Origin: an uncultured Clostridia bacterium
GTDB taxonomy: Bacteria; Bacillota; Clostridia; RUG12999
Reading direction: 5' to 3'
Length of the DNA: 30,472 nucleotides
Assembly (NCBI GenBank): GCA_949739095.1
Contig: CATIYX010000169.1
Span: 1 to 30,472 of the forward strand
Shown here: piece after piece, positions 24,301-30,472 of the stretch
Layout of the letters: the number at the start of each line of letters is the position of its first letter
Position numbering within the stretch: position 1 is the first letter of the stretch
Position numbers and translations under genes: made by a program
Notes under the pieces: model-generated
What the model was told of the DNA's origin: nothing
The model's database searches: none
Seen by the model: the letters and a program-made list of their open reading frames with translations, nothing else

Positions 24301-25275
24301 GAAGTAACAATTACAGAAGAAGAAGCAACCGAAGAAACACCTGCGACAAAAATAGTAACAATTGAAGGAGGCGCTACATCTTCTGAGTTCAAACTCTATG
24401 GTATGGCGTATGATATGAGTACTGTTTTGACAGGTACAGATGCAACAAACTTCACAGCAGATGATTCTCACAACGCGAAACCGGAAGTAACACTGGTTGT
24501 GAAACAGATGCCGAAGCTGGAATTGGCAGAAGGTAACTGGAATGAAACTGTCGAAGGTGAAAGACCGGCAGGAGAAGAAACTACTGTTCATACATATGTT
24601 CACTGCTATTACCGTGATCCTGGATTCACAATCAAAAAAGGTGGCGTAGAACTGTCTAGCGATATATTGCAGACAGAAATGGATAAAGTAGCACGTACAG
24701 CTTATGAAGGTGAAACCGCTCTGGAGAACAACTTCACGGCTGAGGATACATTTAAAGCAGATGAATTAATTGATATCTTTGATATCTTGAATGAAAACAG
24801 CACAATCACTGATGAAAATTCTCCAACTGGTCAAAGAAAGATTGGCGTATATAAACATGGAGATTATACAATTAAATATGTATACCGCTATGAAGATACA
24901 GAGGGAGACGATCTGATTACAGTGAAAAATGCGACTGCAGGTGCAGAGCACATCGTAGAGATAACAGCAGAACGTAAACTCATTGTTAGACAGAAACGTG
25001 GAGACGTAAACCTTGATAGCTTTGTAGATAGTGGTGACATCAGTGACGTGGTATTGCACGCGTTATCAGTATCCGACCCGATACAATATTTCCAGGATAA
25101 TAAATATTTTGATGGCTTCATCAAATTTGTTGCGGACGTAAATATTGACGATTCCGCCGACGCTGGTGATATCAGTGACTTGGTACTGAACGCATTGACA
25201 GTTTCAGATGCTGTGCAGCATTTGAAACAGGATTATCAGGATTTCTTGGACGTAGAAAAAGTAACGCGTCCGTAA
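21361..25275 (+). CDS. Secreted cohesin-like protein with several Ig-like modules and a dockerin
   Basis: 1304 residues, third gene of the operon, 82 bases after the previous stop. The signal peptide covers about 1-30 (cleavage after NVNA). The N-terminal cohesin-like domain (about 33-280) is a close paralogue of the one in the next gene. About five diverse Ig-like segments follow (about 300-870), then a segment like the second half of the previous protein's modules (about 870-1050, AVPITW), a DUF5011-like domain with YYRDPGF (about 1060-1210), and a dockerin (about 1214-1290). Its loops are DVNLDSFVDSGD and DVNIDDSADAGD: acidic positions 1, 3, 5, 9 and 12 are kept, but the usual glycine at position 6 is lost in both. 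The helices (ISDVVLHALSVSD, ISDLVLNALTVSD) closely match the previous gene's dockerin. No catalytic motif is seen. ATG 21361 is favoured, but 21367 is possible. Confidence 0.88.
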   Translation: MKMKRGCAFVLSLVMVLTLFAGLMSMNVNAVENKASVKLEVYDVASDGGFGTKLNTEGENKEALKLGKEYIIAIQAYNFSSLISEYGLNTVQLEVNYDYSALQQAMASASGSYIDESKFPASGRTMSGAVYSALPHVAANSKVDGLTTAEYPTDPDEFDKELRWFNVIDEMAGAAPYSASFSMKRITTEENMAKIIALVNPSTMGYSETTEMKALGVGEDKKMLFAFKFLAENIPDSGETTVSFETGVASSFLFSAWNEGGAGSTVRNYTALLDQELMEEPVPLTLEITNPSDTPVIVDPEDPDAESKWAEAVIKNLDENDQYQAGSEIHVKGIKREDGTIENLPTGLKVKLLDKDGTQLRFGDDSVTTVEELTVDAETNDYVIDLTKVRYADGNLITDQTLYLVVQEDPKGDSDKVEIIENSPAPVITSENATKVIDFATGQLSTGSEVIITQVNKPAYSAARALTAGSEVKMYTAEGLGTGVAEATVTAAEDATDNVVKATFDLNGKDDVKYYFTVTEPNGEDKIPSIKAESLKTVLQETSAQPILGKVTKDGAAIQSFEITGLKKKADDAAIALDENVTFTVMKDGVALEETTDYTVSAVADGKVTITFNTAQAPTVTVSATQTVDGVELFPSSAVEVEMKVGKPIFDSVDKKIDPVTGEIASGSTAIVTRTEDGPITENVELVLKKQDGTIVEGACVKSDSEPWTWTITLPEGADQTFSVIAQDTTPGSILKPSDPAYIAKNSIKPAGITITNNFTAEQEADKTYEVVVAHLENNVAIGKDDKLYIYKKGDSGAKGDLIATVNATPVSAVMTLADDSGVTYEFRHAFKTADLDFGAAGTDLWLEVEQTVNDITYMKSIAVHMDPVPSEIFIKSVIDPKAADANLNENGIPAVIVDENVRDAEQLAAMKPYLFKNRVAIPEGTALSKADLEGYTLNDKIVVEFNVAVTIDGIKSKYHAVPITWTEANFEEETRTAIDEVTITEEEATEETPATKIVTIEGGATSSEFKLYGMAYDMSTVLTGTDATNFTADDSHNAKPEVTLVVKQMPKLELAEGNWNETVEGERPAGEETTVHTYVHCYYRDPGFTIKKGGVELSSDILQTEMDKVARTAYEGETALENNFTAEDTFKADELIDIFDILNENSTITDENSPTGQRKIGVYKHGDYTIKYVYRYEDTEGDDLITVKNATAGAEHIVEITAERKLIVRQKRGDVNLDSFVDSGDISDVVLHALSVSDPIQYFQDNKYFDGFIKFVADVNIDDSADAGDISDLVLNALTVSDAVQHLKQDYQDFLDVEKVTRP

Positions 25276-25288
25276 GAAAGGTCATAAT

Positions 25289-25320
25289 AGATGATGGGGG
25301 AAAGATATCCCTCATCATCT
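25289..25320 (+). repeat. 12-bp hairpin in the gap before the SLH gene
   Basis: AGATGATG plus GGGG (25289-25300) pairs with CCC-T-CATCATCT (25309-25320) across an eight-base loop, with one G-T pair. The following bases are AT-rich but lack a T run. It is better read as an intercistronic stem (partial terminator, processing site or 3'-end protector for the upstream message) than as a full terminator. Confidence 0.65.
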
Positions 25321-25366
25321 AATCATGATAAAAATATAATTAAATTCAAGAGGAGGAACTAATCAG

Positions 25367-28300
25367 ATGAAGAGGAGAAAAATAGCGGCATTATTGGTAT
25401 CATTTGCCATGATGTGTAGCTTGTTTGTTGGCTTAACAGCAACATCCTATGCCGCCGCTGATACAGCGACGCTTAAATTAGAGGCATATCGTGTAACAAA
25501 CCCGGGTGTAGGCAAAGGTACATTTGGTGCTAAAATAGGCTCGACTGAGGAGTTAGAAGTTGGCGACGAAATTATCATTGCAGTGCAAGCATATAATTTC
25601 AAAAAACTTGTTGGTGAATATGGTTTAAACACAGTGCAGGTAGAAGTAAACTATGATTATACTGCATTGCAGCAGGCAATGGTTGCTTCAAAAAATGTAT
25701 ATATCGAAGAAACTACTTATCCTGCCAGTGGGCGAACCATGGCTAGCAACGTATATAGCGCTTTATCGTATGTAGCAGGTGGTTCTCAAATCGATGGTGT
25801 AACGACAGAAGACTACCCTGAAAACGCAGATGAATTCGATAAAGAATTGCGTTGGTTCAATATACAGGATGGTATGGCGGGTGCTTCGCCGTATTCAGCA
25901 TCTTTTTCACTGAAAAAGATAACAACACAGGAAAACATGGCAAAAATCATAGCACTTGTTAACCCGAGTACTATGGGATATTCCGAAACAAACGAGATGA
26001 AAGCAATCGGAAGCGGCGAAGATAAAAAAATGCTGTTTGCTTATAAATTCGTAGTAAAATCAGTACCGGCAAGCGGAAATACAACTGTTTCTTTTGAAAC
26101 AGGGACTGCATCAGCGCTTTTGTTCTCAGCATGGAATGAAGGCGGAAGCGGTTCCACTGCTAGAAACTATACTACGTTGACAAGTGGCGGCTTCTTGAAT
26201 GAGGTACAACCGCTCACATTGAACTATGCAGTTCCGAAGACAGATGCACCGACAGGTACATTGACGACATATGACACTACAGGAAATAAACGTACTGTTA
26301 ACGTAACATCTGATGTAACAGATACAACTATCAAAGTATATGCAGATGCAAACAAGACAAATTTGATTGCAACTGGAACAAAAGGTTCTAATTCTGTTGA
26401 CGTGGCAAGAGCTTCTGCAGCAGGCGATTCTGCTATTGTGAAAGCATTGAACCTTGGTAAAGTTTGGATCACAGCAACCAAAGATGGACTGGGTGAAAGT
26501 AATGCAGTTGCATTGACAGCTACAGCTCGTCCGAACGAATCTAAACTGACTGCAGCACCGACTGTATCCGGCAGTTTTTCTGTAAAAGTAAATGGTGCGG
26601 TTACTACAGCTGGTCTACCGACTTCTATTACAGTACCATTTACCTATAATACAAGCACCGGTGTTGAAACAGGTACAATCCAGAGTGCAATCCCTGTTAC
26701 CTGGACATGGACAACTCAGCCGACTACAGCAGGTACAAACGCAGTAGCAAAAGCTACATGGGGCAATGCACCTGCAGGACTTACAAAACAAGCAGATATT
26801 GACACTTATGCACCATCGGTTAACGTTGCAGTTTCGGCAGCAAGTTATACTGGTGCAACAGCAACAAGTCCGGCTGCAAAAACAGCAAAAGAAGCATTTG
26901 AGGCAGGCTGGAAAACAGAAGCAGAATTGGCAACATGGCTGAACGCGAATGTAAAAGTAAACACGACTAAAGAAGGCGGCGTAACAGCGCAAGAAACAAC
27001 TACTTGGACAAAGACAAACGGCACCTTTGATGTAAAAGGTGGTACGTATACCTATGAATCCGCTGCTTTTGGCGACAAAAAAGCAACGATCACAGTGAAA
27101 GTAACACCGGTAACAGGTGAACTGGGACCAAGAGCAAAAAATACAACCATTGAAGTGACTGCATTGGATGAAGATCTCAACGTAGTTGAAAGACCGACAA
27201 CCAATGATGCATTAATCGCTTTGGCTCCGGTAACCGCAAATGTATACTATGGTGAAACAAATGGAACAGTAAATCTGAGCTGGACTGTGGACGAATTGAA
27301 AGCAGGCGATGCAGCACTGTCAGACGGCGATGAACTGGGTACATTGGTTCGTACAGTAACTTTGCCGGCAGATTTGGCATGGCTGACAGTTTCTCCGAAT
27401 GCAGCTCCGGATAAGGTAAAAGTAATTGCGAAAGCTTCTGTTGGCGGTATCAGAGCAACAGCAGCAAATATGCCTGGCACAGATAATGACATGATTAGAG
27501 TAAAAGCGGCGAATCAGGAAGAAGCTATCATGCAGAAATTGGTAGCAAAAGCTGGCGCTATCATCGAAGTATATGACAGCAAAGAAGCAACAGAGCCTAC
27601 TATTACGCATACTGTCACAGATGAAGAAGCGGCAGCAGGTCAAGTTCTGTTTACCACAGATAACTTCAAGACAGCAGGCAGCACACGTTATGTTGGTATT
27701 AACTATAACGGTATGAAAACACCGGGTAATAACCGTATCACAATGACAGTAGCTACAGAACCAGCAGTGACATTCACAGGTACTGCAACTTCTGTTAGAG
27801 AAGGTTCTACAGTAACTGAAACAGCAAGCCTGAATGGTGCTTATACATTCGTTGCTGATAGTCAGACATGGACGAGCAGCGCGGATGCAACACTGACTGC
27901 TACAGCTAATGCAGATAAAGCAACAGCAACCATCAGAGGTATTGCAGCGGGTACAGCAACTGTGACTTTCACAGCAAAAGTAGCACATCCGTTCGCAGAA
28001 GAACTGCTTGCAGCAGATCCGGATGCTGATAATACAGAAGTTGAAGTGACTGCAACAAAAGCATATTCTGTAAGCAAACAATCTCAGCCGAGCACTCCGT
28101 CTACACCGTCTACAGGTACACGTCCTGGCACTAGCAGCAGACCTTCTGGCGGCGTTGTGATTGTTCCGTCTGACACACAATATTTCATTGATATTGACAA
28201 CATCACTTGGGCAAAAGATAAAATCAATGCTCTGGCTGAAAGAGGTATTGTTGAAGGTGTTGCAGACAAAATCTTTGCACCGAACAATACTGTTACAAGA

Positions 28301-28729
28301 GCAGAATTTGCAAAAATGATTGTTGGCGCATTTGGTATCTATGATACAAATGCAACAATGGACTTTGTTGATACAGTAGGTGCTGAAAATGAATGGTACT
28401 ATAAATATGTAGCTTCTGCTGCAAAACGCGGTATCATTCTGGGTTATGAAGAAGACCATACCTTCCGTCCGACACGTACAATCACTCGTGAAGAGATGTG
28501 CGCTATCGTTGTTCGTGCTTGCAAAGCAACAGGTAGAACATTGGTTCAGAAACATCAGCCGATTACCTTCGATGATGATGCTAGTATCATGGGTTATGCA
28601 AAAGAATCTGTTGACCTGATGACAGGTGCTGGTATCGTTGATGGTATGGGTGAAAATATGTTCGTACCGAAGGGAAGCGCTACAAGAGCACAGGCTGCTA
28701 AAATTATCTATGATGTAACTATTGGATAA
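25367..28729 (+). CDS. S-layer-anchored protein with cohesin-like N-terminus and three SLH motifs
   Basis: 1120 residues, last gene of the operon. AGGAGG lies about 10 bases before the ATG. The signal peptide covers about 1-29 (SYA). A cohesin-like domain (about 33-285) closely matches the N-terminus of the preceding protein, sharing stretches such as EYGLNTVQ, DEFDKELRWFN and ENMAKIIALVNPSTMGYSET. A long Thr/Ala-rich region of Ig-like domains (about 290-900) and a Pro-Ser-Thr linker (about 901-935) lead to three SLH motifs (about 938-992, 993-1056 and 1065-1120) with TRAEFAKM, TREEMCAI and TRAQAAKI. SLH triplets bind secondary cell-wall polymers, so this is the wall-fixed member of the set. 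It has no dockerin. The likely role is to display the cohesin-like domain on the cell surface; a structural S-layer role is the alternative. Confidence 0.92.
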   Translation: MKRRKIAALLVSFAMMCSLFVGLTATSYAAADTATLKLEAYRVTNPGVGKGTFGAKIGSTEELEVGDEIIIAVQAYNFKKLVGEYGLNTVQVEVNYDYTALQQAMVASKNVYIEETTYPASGRTMASNVYSALSYVAGGSQIDGVTTEDYPENADEFDKELRWFNIQDGMAGASPYSASFSLKKITTQENMAKIIALVNPSTMGYSETNEMKAIGSGEDKKMLFAYKFVVKSVPASGNTTVSFETGTASALLFSAWNEGGSGSTARNYTTLTSGGFLNEVQPLTLNYAVPKTDAPTGTLTTYDTTGNKRTVNVTSDVTDTTIKVYADANKTNLIATGTKGSNSVDVARASAAGDSAIVKALNLGKVWITATKDGLGESNAVALTATARPNESKLTAAPTVSGSFSVKVNGAVTTAGLPTSITVPFTYNTSTGVETGTIQSAIPVTWTWTTQPTTAGTNAVAKATWGNAPAGLTKQADIDTYAPSVNVAVSAASYTGATATSPAAKTAKEAFEAGWKTEAELATWLNANVKVNTTKEGGVTAQETTTWTKTNGTFDVKGGTYTYESAAFGDKKATITVKVTPVTGELGPRAKNTTIEVTALDEDLNVVERPTTNDALIALAPVTANVYYGETNGTVNLSWTVDELKAGDAALSDGDELGTLVRTVTLPADLAWLTVSPNAAPDKVKVIAKASVGGIRATAANMPGTDNDMIRVKAANQEEAIMQKLVAKAGAIIEVYDSKEATEPTITHTVTDEEAAAGQVLFTTDNFKTAGSTRYVGINYNGMKTPGNNRITMTVATEPAVTFTGTATSVREGSTVTETASLNGAYTFVADSQTWTSSADATLTATANADKATATIRGIAAGTATVTFTAKVAHPFAEELLAADPDADNTEVEVTATKAYSVSKQSQPSTPSTPSTGTRPGTSSRPSGGVVIVPSDTQYFIDIDNITWAKDKINALAERGIVEGVADKIFAPNNTVTRAEFAKMIVGAFGIYDTNATMDFVDTVGAENEWYYKYVASAAKRGIILGYEEDHTFRPTRTITREEMCAIVVRACKATGRTLVQKHQPITFDDDASIMGYAKESVDLMTGAGIVDGMGENMFVPKGSATRAQAAKIIYDVTIG

Positions 28730-28797
28730 TTAAGTAGCATAAGTAATATACAGGGCGAGTATATAGCATTTTGAATGGACAGTATAAAAAAGGGAAA

Positions 28798-28851
28798 TCC
28801 CGCGGGCAGCTTGTCCGCGGGAGCACCCCATTCCTATGGTTGCATGGGAAT
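28798..28851. terminator. Two consecutive hairpins, probable end of the surface operon
   Basis: Hairpin 1: 28798-28807 pairs with 28813-28822 (core TCCCGCGG/CCGCGGGA, 10 bp with one G-T, loop AGCTT). On the minus strand it is followed by a T-rich tract. Hairpin 2: ATTCCTATG (28830-28838) pairs with 28843-28851 (9 bp, one G-T, loop GTTG) and is followed on the plus strand by a weak T-containing tract. Hairpin 1 suits antisense transcripts; hairpin 2 could end the operon, though less cleanly than the other terminators here. Confidence 0.5.
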
Positions 28852-28873
28852 ATATTTATACAGGAAAGAAGAA

Positions 28874-28903
28874 ATGACTGATATGCTCGCTTTGTTATAT
28901 TAT
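28874..28903 (+). promoter_or_regulatory. Candidate promoter of the unexplained leader/RNA
   Basis: ATGACT (28874-28879) and TATTAT (28898-28903) are 18 bases apart. Transcription would start near 28910 and pass through the repeat region toward the gene at 29621. Moderate match only. Confidence 0.35.
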
Positions 28904-29011
28904 GATAGATTCTAAAAAAGCGATTAAGAGACAAACAATCCATAGAATTTACAAAAAAGAACGCATTGCGTGAAGGGGTGGACAGCACGGGAGCCCAAGT
29001 TACGTGACATT

Positions 29012-29310
29012 AAACTGTGCAGAAGGAAATTGCAGAGAGCAGACTGTTAGAAAAGAAAAGGCCAAAGGAAAGGTTACAAGGTTGCGAAAAGAAGCCTGTT
29101 AAAGAGACAACCCTGAAGGAACCTATATATTGTGTGGAGATAAGCTATGCAGAAAGCAAACTATGTAGCCGCAAGGGGAGATGGAAAGCCAAGCGGAACG
29201 AATTTTATGAAAGCAATTTGCATGGCGATAAAACCATACGAAAAACTGATGTAGAAAAAGCCATGCGGGCAAACTGTGTAGGAGAAAATTACGGGAGAAA
29301 GACTATGTAA
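29012..29310 (+). repeat. Dispersed 11-base motif AAACTRTGYAG in a purine-rich stretch
   Basis: Exact matches lie at 29012-29022, 29158-29168 and 29271-29281. Close variants lie at 29142-29152 (AAGCTATGCAG), 29243-29254 (one extra base) and 29300-29310 (AGACTATGTAA). Weaker relatives continue to about 29500. Copies occupy different reading frames, so they are not a protein repeat. A related AAGCTATGCAG also occurs at 13911-13921 in the leader of the surface operon. Confidence 0.6.
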
Positions 29311-29521
29311 GGAAGTTATATCAGAAAAACGACACACGTGAAAACGATGCAAGCCCTCGGCTATGTGGCAAAATCTGAGCAGCAGAACCCTACAAAAATA
29401 ATATTGCGCTGATGTGAAAACAAAGAGAAGACTTTTTTGTAAATTGTGTGGAGATGTATAAAAGGCGGCGAAGACAAGAAATAGTTTTAAACGCTGTGCG
29501 GACATACAGTTCACATGAAAA

Positions 29522-29568
29522 TCTGCCTTTTGATTCAGGCAGTGTATCTGTACACTGAACAGGGCAGA
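29522..29568 (+). promoter_or_regulatory. Mutually exclusive hairpins before the last gene
   Basis: Hairpin A: CTGCCT (29523-29528) pairs with AGGCAG (29537-29542). Hairpin B: CAGTGTA (29540-29546) pairs with TACACTG (29551-29557) over a TCTG loop. They share bases 29540-29542. In addition 29522-29529 can pair with 29561-29568, which is compatible with B but not A. The region ends about 50 bases before the ATG at 29621, a suitable place for a switch, but no ligand-binding domain is recognised. Confidence 0.5.
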
Positions 29569-29620
29569 AAAAGTGAGTGATAAAAGCAGTACACAAGAAT
29601 AATGAAAGGGGCGATATACA

Positions 29621-30472
29621 ATGAAAAAGAGAGACATACTGCTATTACTGGTATCCATTTTGATTCTCACTTCCATGGTGGGGATTTCCGCTGCTGATGA
29701 AGCAGAAGAAGTGGTACCGGAGAATATCAAAAGCGGTATTACATTTCAAGTGCTTAGAGAATCTAAAAAAGTGGAAGAAATCGTTGTCGGTGACATGATT
29801 CAATTGGAGGTATGGGTCTATGACATTGCGCCGCAGGCAATTGTATTGCCCATTAAATTTAATCCCAAAGTGTTGCAGGTTGTTGACAAACGGCAGGGAG
29901 AAAACACTTATACGCCTGTGACAAGTGGATTTAAATCAGCAGAGGATAAACGAGTGGGGAATGCCGGATTTCAGACGTATTCCAACCCTACATATGACAC
30001 TACGACATGGGAACCGACCTATTGGAACGGCAGTGTTCAATTTTACAAAAGTTATCCGTATCTGAATAATGAAACGGGTATTTATAAATTCTTTTTCTGG
30101 TCGGACAATCCGTTCACAGCCAAACAGCCGAACAAAAAATTGTCCATTAACTTTCGAGCAATTGGAGAAGGCGACTGTGGTATCGGTATTGCAACAAAAG
30201 AAGACGGAGATCATCTGGCAGAAGAAGATGTTGACGGACGCAATGAATATTATGATGTTTCCTCGGCGCAGGGCGCAGTGGTAGCGTTCCCTAATAAAGA
30301 CATGTATTTGCCGACGGAGGACATGGAGTTTGACCCATCCAGTGCGGTGGTCTATACAGACATAATTAACAAAGTGAACTGTAAAGTGGTCAGTGTTAAG
30401 CCGAATTTCAGCCAAGGCAGTAGTATCGGCGGCGGAAGCAGCAGTGTAACAGCGGCACCGGCGACAACGCCG
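29621..30472 (+). CDS. Secreted cohesin-like protein, cut by the right edge
   Basis: 284 codons are open from ATG 29621 to the edge with no stop. AAAGGGG (29605-29611) lies nine bases before the ATG. A signal peptide is clear (about 1-25, with LLLLVSILILTS and cleavage near ISA). A cohesin-like sandwich follows (about 45-225), carrying VGDMIQLEVWVYDI and IVLPIKFNPKVLQVV, the same pattern as in the RCC1 and GTG-start proteins upstream. The last visible part is a Ser/Gly then Thr/Ala/Pro-rich linker (QGSSIGGGSSS onward), suggesting another domain such as SLH or dockerin beyond the edge. It is separated from the operon by the long leader region, so it is probably a separate transcription unit of the same locus. 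Confidence 0.85.
   Translation, partial: MKKRDILLLLVSILILTSMVGISAADEAEEVVPENIKSGITFQVLRESKKVEEIVVGDMIQLEVWVYDIAPQAIVLPIKFNPKVLQVVDKRQGENTYTPVTSGFKSAEDKRVGNAGFQTYSNPTYDTTTWEPTYWNGSVQFYKSYPYLNNETGIYKFFFWSDNPFTAKQPNKKLSINFRAIGEGDCGIGIATKEDGDHLAEEDVDGRNEYYDVSSAQGAVVAFPNKDMYLPTEDMEFDPSSAVVYTDIINKVNCKVVSVKPNFSQGSSIGGGSSSVTAAPATTP

Larger units (their letters stand above)
28730..29620 (+). other. About 890 bases without a convincing gene
   Basis: The first part (28798-28851) holds two hairpins after the SLH gene. A possible promoter lies at 28874-28903. From about 29010 to 29320 the plus strand is purine-rich and carries repeats of an 11-base motif. Near the end (29522-29568) are competing hairpins before the last gene. 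A 97-codon open frame from GTG 29017 is not credited: it lacks a ribosome site, is dominated by Lys, Arg, Glu and Cys, and the motif copies fall in different frames. A long leader or an independent non-coding RNA fits better; I do not recognise a known class. Confidence 0.55.

Noticed and set aside
27320..28555. 411-codon open frame on the minus strand
   Set aside because: It lies antisense to the SLH gene and is full of Cys, Ser and Ile, as expected from reading GCA/ACA-rich codons backwards. There is no ribosome site, signal or recognisable domain.
28798..28822. GC-rich hairpin as a plus-strand intrinsic terminator on its own
   Set aside because: On the plus strand it is followed by GCACCCC rather than a T run; the T-rich tract follows only on the minus strand.
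29017..29310. 97-codon plus-strand frame in the long gap
   Set aside because: GTG start without a ribosome site, extreme Lys/Arg/Glu content from a purine-rich strand, and repeated DNA motifs that fall in different frames. Treated as non-coding.
29012..29310. CRISPR array
   Set aside because: The repeated motif is only about 11 bases, imperfect and irregularly spaced, and no cas-type genes are present.

Overview
The window looks like chromosomal DNA from an anaerobic, Gram-positive, Clostridia-type bacterium. The evidence is a rubredoxin plus flavodiiron O2/NO-detoxification pair, strong GGAGG-type ribosome binding sites, sigma-A-like promoters, Sec signal peptides, dockerin modules and S-layer homology (SLH) motifs. 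I cannot assign a species. I see no tRNA, rRNA, insertion sequence or CRISPR array.

Layout. (1) 1-1740, minus strand: the first 18 codons of a gene running off the left edge, then a rubredoxin-fprA pair ending in an intrinsic terminator. (2) 1811-1999, plus strand: a probable 47-residue charged protein with its own terminator. (3) 2119-9978: a 2619-residue cyclic beta-1,2-glucan synthase with glycosyltransferase, middle cyclisation-type and GH94 phosphorylase domains, ended by a very long hairpin that contains the stop codon. (4) 10227-13712: a secreted seven-repeat RCC1 propeller fused to a cohesin-like domain and a degenerate dockerin. (5) 14073-28729: four co-directional genes for giant secreted proteins, with gaps of 27, 82 and 91 bases. 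Three start with cohesin-like sandwiches and end with dockerins. The fourth has the same N-terminal domain as its neighbour but ends in three SLH motifs. (6) 28730-29620: about 890 bases with no convincing gene but with hairpins and a repeated short motif. (7) 29621-30472: the start of another secreted cohesin-like protein, cut by the right edge.

Working picture (inference): 10227-30472 is a surface-display locus. Several polypeptides carry a cohesin-like module at one end and a dockerin at the other, and one carries the cohesin-like module on an SLH wall anchor. That would allow the proteins to chain onto one another and onto the cell wall, like a small cellulosome-type scaffold with no obvious catalytic domain. 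The cohesin-like domains are divergent and recognised only by pattern, so binding is unproven. The glucan synthase makes a cell-envelope or exported glucan, but sequence alone does not tie it to the surface proteins.
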